NCBI GenBank assembly: GCA_000442125.1
Contig: KE546977.1
Span: 558,001 to 622,000 of the forward strand
Direction: 5' to 3'
DNA: 64,000 nucleotides
DNA from: Opeltia flavorubescens
Taxonomy: Eukaryota > Ascomycota > Lecanoromycetes > Teloschistales > Teloschistaceae
Shown here: piece after piece, positions 24,721-38,999 of the stretch
How the letters are laid out: each line of letters opens with the position of its first letter
How positions within the stretch are numbered: position 1 is the first letter of the stretch
Position numbers and translations under genes: made by a program
Notes under the pieces: model-generated
What the model was told of the DNA's origin: nothing
Databases searched by the model: none
Seen by the model: only the letters and a program-made list of their open reading frames with translations

Positions 24721-27700
24721 TATAACGGCGATATTATAAATAAAACCTTTTTAATCTATCCTAGCTACGTTAATATTATTAAAATAGTAGAGTTATTATT
24801 TTACGCTGTTAGTAATAAATATAATTATTATCTATTAAAGACTTCCTTTTTATTTTTTTTAATAAAAATATTAATATCTATTTTCGTATTAAAAAACCTT
24901 ATAATTATTAATAGGGAGTTTAATTATAATACTATTCTAGGTTAATAAAAAATAAAAGTAGCGTTATAATATATTTTAAATATCCTAATAAAATTTAATA
25001 TTAAATTTAGAGAAACTATTTATCGTGTTATTATTAAAGGACCTAGAGGCTATTTTACTCGTTCTATTTTAGTTATTAATACTAATATTTCTTATATTAA
25101 CTTTAAAATATACGCGTTTTTATATACTATTATAATTATATTATTAAATAAATAGATTTTTTTTATTTATAACCCTTTATATATTTATTAAACTTAATAT
25201 TAAGGCGATTAAATATTATATAATAAAATTAATAGCTTTTAAAATATTAAGCTTCGTTTATTAAATATTATAGTAATATTCTAATATATTAGTATATATT
25301 ATTTCCGTTACCCGCTAATTACTAGCGTTAATTTATTTATCTAAATATTTACCCGAATTCTTTATTTTTCTAACCGATTACTATTTACTATATATCTATA
25401 AATTAAATTCTTTAACTATATATATCGCTTAAAATTAGCTTTTATAAATTTAATAAAGCTGTATTATTATTATTAAAAGTAAATAATAGTTTTTAAAAGA
25501 TTTATCTAAGTAATTCCTTTTTAACCCGGCTCTTTATTTTAAAAAAGTAAATTTATTATTTATATACTCTAAATTCTTTACCTTTATAATTATTTAATAA
25601 AAAATAGGGTATATAATATTTTAATTATTTATATTAACGATATTTAATATATTATTATTAATTTTCTTTTTTATTATATTACCTATCTTTAATCCTTTAT
25701 ACTTTAATTATTATTATATTCTAAAATTAAACGCTATAAAAGCTTTTTAAATACCTATAATTATATTAATAAATACTTATTCTATTTTTTCTACTAACTT
25801 TTTAACCGCTAACCCTACTAATGAAATAATTATTCCGTTTTTTTTAAAGCCTGCTATATTATATTATATAATATAGTATTTCTACTTTATTAAATAGATA
25901 GATTGAGTTAATAAAAATCGGCGTAGTTTAATAATATATATATTTATATAATTTATAATATTAAGTTATTTACTGCTTTAAACGTTAATTATATTAAAAG
26001 TATATTAAATATTATATATATTACTTTTAAAGTTAAAGATAGCTATAAAGTTTTTTTTTTTTTTTAAAAAGAATTATTTAAGTATAAAATAAACTTTTAA
26101 GTATACTATAAGTATATCTAATTTATTATAAACGGCCGTATATATTAAAAAGTCGAAGATTAAATAAATCTTAAATAATATATTAACTACCTTTTTCTCT
26201 ATACGCCTCGCTATATTAATATATAGTTTATAATCCGTCTGAAATTAATTCTAGCGGAGATTATAAATAAATAATAGTAGCTATAAAATTAATATTAGTC
26301 CGGTTATATTAATTAAAATAAGTATACCCAATATTTAAAAGCCTCCTCGCCGGTATTATAGCTTTATTATAAAAAAATATACTATAGTTATATATAAATA
26401 AGGGTCTATAAAATCGATAATTATAGTTTATATAGTAGCCGTTTATTCTTATCTATATACTTATAAAAAAGATCTTTTATAAGTTAAATTAATATTATCC
26501 GCTACTCTATAAAATAGGAATAAATAAATAGTTTAAATAAGGATTATATAAAACTTTTTTTCCGCGATTATAACCTACTTTTTTTTTATTTAATAAACTT
26601 TCTACCCGTTTATTAAACCTTTTTTTATTATATAATAAATATATATTTAGTATCTTAAATAAATAAGTACTCTATTTTAATATAAACTTTATTTTTTTTA
26701 TAAATTAATACGATTATTAAATTTAGATAAAATATTAATTAAAATAAATAGTAATAATTATATTATATATAGTTTACGGTAGCGGCGTATTATAAATATT
26801 AAGTCGCCTTATAAATTATATAAAATCCTCCTTTATTGTTTATTAATTATTAATATTAGTATTTTTTTTTTAATTACCTAGATAAACTATTATTTAAACC
26901 TCTATTATAAATAATAATTTATCCGCTATAATTAGTTTTTAGTTATACTATCGATTATTATATAATATAGTTTTAATTTAAAACTTTATATTTTATATAA
27001 TACGCTTAAAAACGTTAGCTCTATTTAAAATAAATTAAATAAACTTATTATATTATTTAAATAATATATAATAAATAGTTAATATAGTTTTATATTAGCT
27101 TTAATTTTACTATACTATAGTATATTATAATTAGAATAATATTATTAGTTTTTATTACTACTACCGCGGGGTATTTATATCGAACCTATATTTTTTATTT
27201 AATTATATTTTTTATCCTATTCTACTTTATTTACTTCTTTTTATATCCTTCTTATAATTACTATTATTAAGCTGGATAGTCGACTTATATATAAATCTAG
27301 CGAAGTATTAGTAACTTCGCTAGTAATAGTAGTAAGTATATTATAAACTAGCTAATTAATCCGGAATAAAACTAACTGAAATTATTAAATAATTAAATAT
27401 AATACTTTTTTAACTATATTCCTATTTTTAAATAATCTATAGACTAGACGACTATTCTAAAAAAAGATATTAGACTTAAATACGTTTAGAATAAAACCGG
27501 TTAGAAAAATTTAAAATTTATTAACGCGGACTAAATAAAAAAGTTTTTTTTAATAGACGATAATATTTAGTATTAGCTATTAACGGCCTTTAATAAGAAG
27601 TATAATATTTTTAATTTAACTATAATTAATTTTAGATTTATTAAAAAAAAGGTTTTTTTTAATTTAATTATTTTCGAGTTAAATAAAAAATTCGATTATT

Positions 27701-30700
27701 ATTAATAAAGAAAGAAAAATCCGCCGTCCGGTATTATAAAAGTAATAGTATTGATTATAAAGTATATTTTATTTAATTATTAATAAAAAGGCGATAGTAA
27801 TTTACCGAGCGTTATACCTCTAAATTTACTATTAAAAGCAGTTAATATACTAATATAGCTAACTATATATTCTATTATATATATTTTTAGGATATAATAT
27901 TAGCTAATTCGATATATAATTAATAGGTATTTATAAAATTATGGTTTAAAAAAATAGTAAATATATTTATACTTATTTTATAATTACCTTAATTAATAAT
28001 AACTTTAAAAAAAAAGAGAAATTATTATATTTTAATTTTTTTATAAGGTTTAAAGCTAAAGCGCCGGATATAAAATCTAATAACTTTTAATTAATACCTC
28101 TAAAAGATAATAAAAATAGTTAAGTAATAAAAATTATTACTAGTAGGAATTTATATAATACTTACTTTATTTAAAATAAAATTAAAATTAAAATCGGCTA
28201 GTTTAATAAAAAAAATAATAGTTTAATTATTAATATTTTATTATTATTCTAATTTCCTCCGGTCTTAAAACCCTTTAAAAAAAAGCTAAAACTAGTTTAT
28301 AATACCGATCGGTTCTAGTTATTATTATTAACTATTAAAGGTAACTAGTAACCTTAACTAATATAGTCGAAAATATTATTTTAAGATATAAAGTTAAATC
28401 CTTTATAATAACCTCCGATTTTAAAAGAAGATAAAAATAAATTTAAAAAATTCCTTTATAACTCTAGTACTCTTTATAATAGCGGAAAAATCGATCCGCT
28501 ACTATTTAAATCTTTCTTTTTATATAATAAAAGTAAAAATATATTATTATTATTTAAATTAGATTTTATAAATATATTATATAAAGGTTCTAATTTATTT
28601 TTATATTACAGTCTATATAATTCGAATTTAATAAATAGGAACTTTTAAAATAATACTCCCTATTAACGCGAGCGATCGTCTTTTACTAATAATTAAATAT
28701 CTTTAAACCGATTTATATAGAATTTTAAAAAAAATAATATATTAAATAAACCGGAATTTAACCGTATTAACCTTAAAAATAAAATTTAAGTAAAAAATAC
28801 TAAATTAACTAAAACTATAATAAATATAGTAGCGAGTAGTTAATTTTAGCCTACTTTAATTATTTAAAGGGCGATAAATATAATAAATAATAATAATAAG
28901 TTTTCGGTATCTATTATATAGCCTATTAATTAGTAGCCGCCGTTATTAAATAAAAATTAGAAAATAGAATTAATAATTATAGCGGCTATATAAAGCGAAA
29001 AGTATCCGAATATTATTTAAAAAGATCTACTTTATAATATAAAACTAGAACCTTATAAATATACTAAAAAACCTAAATATAATAAATCTAAAAAATCTAC
29101 TAATAATAACTAGGCCGATAATAAAAAAGACTAGATTATTTAATAAATCGAGTTAAAAAGTTTTTATTATTTATTAAATTATATTAAAAATATTTAATAG
29201 ATTAAAAAATAAAATAATATCTAATTTTTATATAGATATAATATTTAAAAAATTTATTTAAATACTCCGTTTTATAAGATTTAAGTACCTTAAAATATTT
29301 ATAATATTATAGGGCTTCTAAAATAAAGCTAATAAAAAGCCTTATTTTTATTAAATATATACCGCCTTCTATATATTATATATAGAGGTATAGTAAAATA
29401 GTAGTTTTCTTATAAATATTATAGATTTAGGTAAGATAAAAACTTTAATAAATATAGTTATAAGTCGGGATTAAAAAAGTTATAGATTATTTAGATAATA
29501 GCCGTAATCGTTATAAATTATATAGTATTATAAGTATTTTTTAAAGTCGAAACTATTTAACGCGAGAGTTGAACCAATTAATATTTTAATTATATTAATA
29601 AGTAATTAATAAAATTATATTATTCTTTTACTAATAATACGCGAAATATTAATTATTTTTATATATTAGCCAGCCCTACTAATTATATTTAACTAATAAA
29701 GGGGCTAAATTTTATTCTAGTCCTCCTTTATTTATTAATAAACTAATTAGACTAATTTAAAAATTATTTTAACTTTATTAAATAAAGAATTCTTTTTATT
29801 TATAAATAAAAAATTATAGATAAGTTTAAATTACTAGGCCCGTAGTATTACGAACTTATTTACTTTATATAAAAGGAAATCGATAGAATCTAGAAGCTTA
29901 TATTAAAAAAGAATTAAAATAATATAATTATCTTTTATAACCCCTATTTATATAAAAAATAAATTTATATAATATTTTTTTACGAGTATAGTCCTAATTA
30001 GGAGAAAGATAGTAATAAAAAATTTAGCGAGAATTTTATTATATAAAAATAAATATTTATAAATAAAATATATTAATATATAACTACTAGAATTATAGAG
30101 CTATAAATATTTATAAACTAATATTTTATAATAAAATAATTTATAATAGTAACTCTATATAGTACTAACTTTAAATTAATAATAATATAGATTAAAATCC
30201 TATAGAATAGATTTATTAATTAGAATAGGCCCGGTAAAAAGACTAAATAAAAGAAGTAGGATAATTAACGCGCGAAACTTAGGAATTAGATTAATATAGC
30301 TATAACGATAGATTTAAAACCGATATATAATAAATATATTTATAGTAGTCTAAAAATAGTTATATAAAGCTAAAAAAAAAATAAATTAGCCTAAAAAAAC
30401 TTTATATCTAAATTTTAAAGGTTCTTTTTTATTATAATTATAGCGCGGATAGTATATATTAAAATATTTAATATATTTTTATATAATATATAACTAAATT
30501 ATTACTAAAATATATTCTATAATTTTAAAGAAAATATTAAAGGTATAATTATAGTAAAATTTTAAAATATTTTACCTAATCTAAAGGAGGAAAAATAAAT
30601 TAAATTTTTAGAATTTAAATATTCGAATAAAATCTATAAATTATTTTTAATTATAAATTTTAAAAAGTACTATAATTATTACTATAGGATTAGGGTATTT

Positions 30701-31729
30701 AATAGTTTCTCTAGCCTATTAACCGTTCCGGATTTTAAAGATAATTTATATATAACTAGCGATATTATAAAAAAAAACGATTAAACTTTAACTTAATAAT
30801 AAAAAATTAAAATAGGAATTATATACGACTTATTTAAAAATTCTTTTATTTAATATTATATTAAAAAGATTTATAATTCTAGAACTAATCTAAAAATTAA
30901 AGCGTTTAATTACTTAATAAATAAATAATAAAAAAAAGATAAAAAGATTATAATCTATATAATAGCGCTATATAAAGCGTATATTTTATATTAAATAAAT
31001 ATATTATTCTATTATCTTTTATAAAACGTTTATTTTAATATAGTATTATTTTAATAGTTTAAGATTATTAAAAAAAAAACTATTATATTAATTAATAGCG
31101 AAATATTTAAAAGGAATACTATTATAATTTTTAAAAAATTTAAAAGGCTAAATAGATTTTAATATTTTATAAATATTATAAAGATTATTAGTATAGGCTA
31201 TAATTTTTAAATTACCTAATAATTCTATATTCTCGATCCCGAGTAATAGTTAAAAAATAAAAAGTAAATTAAAAATAGAATTATTTATATCGGTTAAACG
31301 GGGTTTATAATAATATAGCGCCTTTTATATTATTATTTAAAGATCGACTTTAGTATATTAAATAAAAATTTTAGATTTAAGATAATTTAAGGAGTAGTAT
31401 AAAAATATAAATATAAATTTATTAAGAAATTCGATATAAAATATACTAATATTTAAATTAATAAATAGACCGAAGTTATTATATTAGATAAAACTAAAAA
31501 TAATTTTATTAATAAAAACGGAGATTAAATAAAAGGAAACTAAAATATATAATATTATTTATAAAAATATATATTTAATAGCCTATAATTAATATAAAGT
31601 ATTTTTTAAATTTATCTATTTTAATATATAGATATACCTATAAATAGAACTAGTAATAGTAGGTTATAAATAATAATTATATATTTTTTATAGCTTTAAA
31701 TTTTAATAAAATATACTATTTATATATAA
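24721..31729. other. RIP-degraded DNA, unresolved relic sequence
   Basis: A plus-strand frame in phase with 27,481 can be read to about 28,100 and has a protein-like look (NPPSG and ILFNYQQKGDSNLPS segments), and other stretches near 29.8-30.4 kb look similar, but no family was recognised. Since TGA is rare in every frame here, I do not call genes from these. No terminal repeats were identified. Confidence 0.4.
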
Positions 31730-34560
31730 TTTATAAAAGCGGGTTATTCTATTAAAAAAAATATTTATCTACTTTTTTTATAAAGTTTTTTACGGTTTAT
31801 TTTTTTTAATAAGATAACCTATAATAAGAAACTCTAAAAGCGAAAGGATATCGAATATAATAGGGTTTAATAAACGTTAAAGTCGATAGTTTAAAATAAT
31901 CTAGTAGACCTATTTAAAATAATTTACTATTATAAAAGTATATTATATCTTATTAAGTAAAATATATTATTATAATATAATAAAAAGATCTATATATTCT
32001 AACGCCTAATAGATTATAAGTTTAGTTATATAAATATTAGAAATCGCGAATATCTTTTCTATAATAAACTAGTAATAATTATACGAGGACTAGTTAAATA
32101 CCTATATATATATTAAGTTTAATAGAAAAAAGTACTATAATAAATACTATAGCGTGTATAATTTTTAATTAATTTTTATATTTACCCGCGAAGTAATAAA
32201 GATATTAGAAAATTTATAAAAAATATTTTAAAAAAGCTTTAATATAATATTCTAACCTTTTTAGAACTCTAGCCCTAATAAAATTATACTATAGAGTAAA
32301 TTAATGATAGATTAAAAGATAAAAACTATAGTATTATCTTATATAGGTCGAGAGTACTATTAATATTTAGTATTATAAGGATAAAAACGTATTTTAAAGC
32401 GATAGAAATAAAAATTAAAAAACCGGTTAATTATTTAGTACGTATTTATAAAATATATTAAACGCTAGATTTTTTTAATCTATATAGAATAGTATTTAAA
32501 GAGCTAATAATATAAAAAAATAGCTTTAATATACTCTATAATTTAAAAATTAAAGGAAATATTCGATTAAATTATATTTTTAAAAATATATAGAATAATA
32601 TTTATACTATAAAGTAAAATAAATAATATTTAGATATACTAGATTTTATTCTATTTACTTTAGAGTATAAATATTATCTAGCTAGCTAGTTTTTTAATAG
32701 CGAATATACTAAGAATAAAATTTAGAAATTTATTAATATTATTATAGCGAGCGATAAATAAAAACTATTTATTTTTTATAATACTAATAAGTAGCTAATT
32801 TAAATTAATTAAATTCTATATAATTTAAAAAACTATAATAAATATAAAACGATAGATTTAAAAGTCGAAGTATTATATATAAGCTCGAAACCTAGTATAT
32901 ATATAATTATATACTATAATATATTAAATATTTTAAAGTTTATAATCGGCTATAAATTATTTATCTTTTATTTTAACTATAGTTCTATACGGCTATATAA
33001 TAATAATAGAAAGAAAATATATAATAAGATAAATACTATAAACTAGTAGTAGAATAAATAATAGGCGTTATTAAAAGGCGTAATAATTATCCTAATTAAT
33101 TAAATAAATAATAAAACTTAATTAATATAGCTTTATAAAAATTAAAAAGCTTACCCTATTTATATAATAATCGATAATTTTAATTATACTATATATTATA
33201 AATAAACTACCCCTAATACGATACTATTAAGGTTTATTTTTATCGTTAAAGAAATATAGCTAGAAATAAAAATAAAAGTATACTACTATATTATAGAAGC
33301 TATATTTAAATATAAGTACCTAGCGCTAATATTATAGGTTAAAAAATAACTAACCTATATATATAATATTAGAGGAAGCTATAAAAATAGAGGTTATATA
33401 AAGATACGCTAATAGAAAAATTAGATAATATTTTTTAATTATAAGAGTAGTAATAATAAATTATAAGGAATAAATTATAATTATAGGAATTAAGAGTAAC
33501 CGTTAATATCCTATATATATAGTCCTGTTAAACGAATATAGCGATTTTATTAAATATTAGCTAGAACGAATCTATACTGGTATATAAAAATAGATTAAAA
33601 AATAATAGTAAAATAATATACTATTTATAAATAATTTATAGGTTTATAAATAGGAGATTTTTATAAAAGACTATATATATATTAATATCTATTAATACTT
33701 TATACTAAATCTATTATATTAACTATATAAAAGGATAGTAATATATTATTTAAAATAGATTAGGGCTATATTAAAGAAAATATATAAGAATAGATATAAA
33801 AAAAAAGAGCGGGTTTTAATTATCGAAGTATTAGATCTATTATAGCTTAATATAAGATTTTAATAGATACCGCGATTTTTTAAATTTAAAATTTTTAAAA
33901 AATTTAACGCTATAAATTAATAGATAAAAATAGAATAAAAAGCGTTTGTTAAATAAATAATACTTATACTAGCGTTATTATTTAAAAAAACCCTTATTAT
34001 TATATATTTTATATAAATAATAATAAATTTTATAATATTAATATAATATAAAATGTATAATAAAAAGATAATCAATTTTATTAAACGGTATATCTCGCGA
34101 ATAATTTATCTCGCTTATTCTATTTTTTAGGAATACTATACCTATAATATAGTAATAAAAAGGTTTAATTTTCTAAAATTCTATATAATAATCTATTATC
34201 TAAATATAATTATTCTTTTTAAATATTATAACGGGTTTTATATAGAATATAATAAAATAGTATATAAATATTATATTAAAGTATTCTATAAAAGGATTAA
34301 TAATAAAAGGTTCTTTAAATAGATTTTTTAATATAACTTTTAATAAATTAAATTCTTTATAATAAAAAACTATTTTAAAAGCCGTACTATTAAATTAAAA
34401 TCTAAAATTTTTATAAACTAAGAAATAAAATTCGCTAGGGTATTAAAAATAATAAATATAAATTATTTTTTATACTTACTTTTAATATTTTAAAAAGCTA
34501 GCCGGCTGGAATAATTAGATATTTAAAACTAAAAAATATAGCGTTTTATTACTTATATTT
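31730..34560 (+). pseudogene. Relic resembling Plavaka/KDZ-type transposase
   Basis: A plus-strand frame (in phase with 33,143) runs from about 31,730 to 34,163 and seems to continue one phase over to about 34,560, so there is at least one frameshift or intron. Around 33,085-33,330 the order of features fits fungal Plavaka transposases of the CACTA-like group: a hydrophobic strand, NKTQL, KAYPIYIIIDN, a segment ending in KQTTPNTILL, and a following strand ending FIVKE. In the family these correspond to the 'K.AYPVYLTIGN...R.KPS..A.ILLGY.P' block. Upstream and downstream parts are less certain. DDE catalytic residues were not confidently located, and no terminal inverted repeats were found. 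The alternative is an unrelated RIPed gene. Confidence 0.42.
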
Positions 34561-35899
34561 AACGGAAGCTTTAAATTCTAAATCTTATTAAAGTTCTAGC
34601 GGTTTTTATAAAAAAATACTATTAATAATATAAAAATCCCGAAATAAAATATTATTAAAATTAAATACGGGATTATAATTTTATCTAGATTAAAGGTTAT
34701 ATAATATTTATTTATAGATTAATAATAATATAAAAGTATAATAGTACGGATCTAAATAATATAGAATATATAATTTTAGAAAAAATTTAGTATTTATCTA
34801 TTAATAGTAGTATTAATAATCGATAATAAAAAGATTACGTCTAGTTATAACCTCCGCCGAGTAATAAGCCTAGTAATATAACTAGGTTAAAAAAACGAAG
34901 TCTTCTTTAAAGGATAGAAGTAGGTAATTTTTAATTAATAATTATAATTATTAATTAATATAAATATAATAACTATAGGGACTACCCCTAATATAATAGC
35001 GCTCTATTTAAAATATATCGATTTTAAGAAAAAGAGATTTTAAACAATTACTACGGTATATATAAAGTTAAAAAATAGCCTAAAAGTATTATAAAAATAT
35101 TAAAGTCTTTAGACTATAAACGTTTTTATCTTATAAAAGTAATTTAATATAGTATTTATATTATTAGTATTAGTCTTTTAATTAATAAAAAAGGTAATAA
35201 AAAAAGCTTTTTATATTTAAATAATATATATAACTTTTAATTTTATAATTAGCTATATTATTTAGACTTCTTAAATAAATAGAATTATATAGCGGATCTT
35301 TATATAAGGACGGCGTTAAGAGATTAAATTTATAAAAAAAAATATTTCTAGCCCTTTAAATAATTCCGCGTATCTAGCGAAAGGTAATTATACGGGTTTA
35401 AAAGTAGTAGTAGTTTATTATAATATATAGTTTAATAAACTATCGCTTATATATTTTATATTTAATAAACCGTTTATTATAATAAAAATTTAATAAAGTA
35501 ACACTATTTAAATAGGATTTAAATAATATACTATTATTATTTTAGATATTTAATAAACTATCGCTACTACTATATAATTTTATACTATTTACCTATAAAT
35601 TCCCGAGTTATTTTTAACCTATACTATATTTATTAAATATACGAGCGAGGTTTAAATAATAGTGCTCTAGATAATAAATAATAAACCTTAATTACTTCGT
35701 CTTTTAAGCCTACTTAAATTAAAGAACGAGCTATTTATACTATTAATTCTATATTAAATATCTTACTAGACGAGCGCTAAGCGATTTAGAAAAAGGTAAA
35801 ATAGCTTTATAGGCTCTAAAATATAATATGCTTCTAGAGCTGCTTAAGCTACCTAAGCTAAACTTTAATTCTAGGGCTCGTTTTATAAATTTAGGATAT
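34561..35899. other. RIP-degraded DNA between transposase relic and gypsy copy A
   Basis: Contains several related direct repeats of the type TTTAATAAACTATCGCT (35,430 and 35,550 areas). A TATATAAGGACGGCG string near 35,301 resembles the first bases of the 213-bp LTR of copy A, but the match stops after about 13 bp, so no 5' LTR is called. The expected 5' LTR of copy A is therefore missing or unrecognisable. Confidence 0.4.
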
Positions 35900-37379
35900 A
35901 TTTACTTAAAATAAATTTACCGAGTATTATAAAAATATATTTAATAATCTAGCGATTCGGAATATATAAATAAAAGTTTAATTAGAATTTATAAAATAAT
36001 TAAAATTATAATTAGTATTTATATTTAACTAGTATTTATAGTAGTTCTATAATAATCTAGATTATTTAGTAGACGAGTTTATAAAGATTTTTTATTTATA
36101 AATTAAAGTAGATAAATAAATTAGTAATAAAGTATTATAAAATTTTAAAAAATTAAAAATCTATTAAACTTTTTTAATATAATATATTATATTAAAATAA
36201 TATTTATAAAAAATAAGTACTATATTTAAATTAGGGTATAAAATATTTAATAAGAATATCTAGTCCTTTAAACGAAGTAGTCGGAGGAAAAATTTATAAA
36301 AAAAAAGGAGAGGTTTAAATTATAATAAAAATAGTAATTAAAATTTAATTAAACGTTTAAAAGAATATAAAAAGGTAATATTTAAAATAAAATATTAGAT
36401 TTATAAAGTTAAAGAATATAAAGCGGATAATTTTATATATTTTAGATTTATAAGAAAACAGGAAAAATATAATAAAAGGAAAGGAATATAAGGAAAAAAT
36501 AAGTTCTAATATATACCGCTATTATACTAGAATTACCTACGATTAAATGGTAAATATTTATTATAATAGTTTTTTTATATATTAATACCTTTATAGGGTT
36601 TTAAATAGTTGATTATTTAGTTAATTTTAGTATAAAAAGAAATTTTATTTTATAAATATTTATTAAAAAATTTTTTTTATTTAAAAATTAAACAGCTTTA
36701 AAGTAAATTAAAGCGGTAGATAACCGTTAAATCCTATTCTATAATTTCTATTTATTAGGTACGAATTTAATAGATAATAATAGGGTAAAAAAGTATTAAA
36801 AGAATAACTACTATATAATAGATATATATAGGTATAATATAATTTTAGGCTACTTTTAACTAGTAGAGGTAGACTTTAATATTTATAAGCGAGACTAGAA
36901 ATAGATTTATAAAAGTGCTTCTACTATTTATAAAGCGGTATTAGACTAGATTAATATTTATATTATAGAAAAATTTATTAAGTTAATAATATTAGTAATA
37001 AATAAAAAAAGTAATATATAGGTCGTATATCTTTATTAATTAATACCTAATTTAAAAATAAAGATAATTATTTTAAAAATAGCGAGATATAATATAATAT
37101 AAACTAAAGATCTTAAAATTCCGCTAATTTTATAAAATTTAATAGAGTTCTTTTTAAAAGAATTTATTAATAGTTTAAATATATATAATTAAATAGAATA
37201 TTTTATAGATTTAAAACTAGATAAATAATTAAAAATAGGTTTAATTTATAATATATTACTAGATAAATTAGTAGTAATTCGAAATTATTTTGTTAATATA
37301 TAAGTTAAAAGCTAGATAAAACTTTTAAATAGTCTAATTAAAATACTAGTACTATTTATTAAAAAAATAGATAATAGTT

Positions 37380-37890
37380 TATAATTATATATAAATTATA
37401 AAGGCTTTAATAAAATTATTATTAAAAATAAATATTTCTTATTTTTATTATCGGAAATTTTAGATAGGTTTCTATATATAAAATAATTTATTAAAATCGA
37501 TATTTATAATATTTATTATTATATTTAAATTAAGTAAAAAAATAAATAAAAAATTATATTTTAAACTCGCTATAGATAGTTTAAATATTAGATTATATTA
37601 TTTAACTTTATAAATACTCCTACTATATTCTAGTTATATATTAATAAGGCGTTATAACTTTATTTAAATATATTCTATATAGTTTATTTAAATAATATAT
37701 TAATCTATTTTAAAAATAAAAAAGAGTATTAAAAATATATTTATATAATTATTAAGGTTTTATTAAAATATTATTTATATATAAAGCTATTAAAATATAT
37801 TTTTAATTATATCGAAGTTATATTTTTAGACTTTATAATAGATTAATAAAAAATTTATATAAAGTTTTTAAAAATCGAGGTTATAAATAA
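37380..37890 (+). pseudogene. pol: Reverse transcriptase domain of gypsy copy A
   Basis: The frame reads a recognisable gypsy RT: YIDYRGFNKIIIKNKY, then LLSEILDRF, FIKIDIYNIYY, FINTPTIF, YINKAL and VYLNNILIYF. The catalytic YLDD box (37,685-37,696) reads YLNN, both Asp codons being AAT, as expected if GAT preceded by T was converted by RIP. Interspersed TAA/TAG mark former Gln/Trp codons (for example after IYIK and IRIK-like positions). Inactive. Confidence 0.85.
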
Positions 37891-38127
37891 ATAGCTAGTA
37901 CTAAAAAATATAAAGGATATTTTAGTATTTTTAAAATTTATAAAATTTTATAGGCGATTTATAAAAGGCTTTTTATAAATAGCTACTTTTTTAACTAATT
38001 TAATATAAGGTATAAAAAAAAGATAAATTAGATTTAAATTTATTTAATTTAAAAAAGTATAAAAAGTTTTTAAAAAACTATAAAAACTTTTTATTTTAGT
38101 TTTTATTTTATAGTATTATAATATAAA

Positions 38128-38500
38128 TATTAAAATTTATATAGAAACGGATATATTAAAGTATAGAATAAAGGGGATTTTTAATTAAAAATTAAAAAAG
38201 AGTTTATACTAGTATCTAATAGTATTTTTTAATTATAAATTTAAAGGCGTAAAATTCTATTAAAATACGTATAATAAAGAGCTTTATACTATAATATTAG
38301 GTTTTAAAAATTAGCGGTATTATTTATAAGGAGTTAAAAAAGTAATTTATATAATTATAGATTATAATAACTTTAGATACTTTATAATTATAAAAAAGCT
38401 TATTATAAAGTAAATACGGTAAATAAAAAAACTAGCTACGTTTAATTTCTATATAAAGTATTAAAAAAGTTCGTTAAATCTAGTCGATATACTATTTAAA
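38128..38500 (+). pseudogene. pol: RNase H domain of gypsy copy A
   Basis: In phase with the RT: YIETDILKYRIKGIFNQ (family 'ETDASKYGIGGILNQ'), FFNYKFKGVKFY, YNKELYTIILGFKN.RYY, and IIDYNNFRYFI (family 'TDHNNLRYF'). Hence a gypsy RNase H ending in the usual tether. His-to-Tyr replacements in DYNN and RYY are what RIP of CAC/CAT gives. Confidence 0.8.
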
Positions 38501-38999
38501 AGGCTTAATATTATAAAATCTAATAATAGTAAGAATAATAATAATAATTTCTTATTTATCCTATAAAATAAATTTTATAATAAAGACTACTAACTTAAAT
38601 TATAAAAAGAAAATAAAGTACCCGTAATAATTAAACTTATAATAATTTTAGCGGTATAATTAAGTAGTATAATTACTATAGATACCTTCGCTATTTATAA
38701 AAATAAAGAAGAATTTAAAAAAGTTTATAGATTTTTAAACTTTATAAGCTCCTAATTTTTAATTTAATAGGTTATTAAATTAAAAAAATTCTTTTTAAAT
38801 ATATAATTATTTATAGTAGAATAACTTTTTAAATTTTAATAAAAGGACGCTTTTATTATAAAAGAGGAATAGCGCTAAAGATTTACTACTAATTAAGAAG
38901 AATTTTCGAAATAGAAGGTCGAAGAGGATAAACTATTTTAAAGAAGTTTAGTAATTTATATATTTAATAATCTAATAATAAAAAAAAAATTTTTTTATA

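Noticed and set aside
27481-28100. Protein-like plus-strand frame with NPPSG segment
   Set aside because: Same reason: no family recognised and openness is not evidence here.
33855-33885. LIDT-like string taken at first for a retroviral-type protease active site
   Set aside because: It lies in the same frame as the transposase-like relic, lacks the DTGA continuation and the other protease motifs, and no RT follows it in the next 2 kb on that strand.
35303-35330. Candidate 5' LTR start of gypsy copy A (TATAAGGACGGCG)
   Set aside because: Only the first 13 or so bases resemble the 213-bp LTR; the next 200 bp show none of its landmark blocks.
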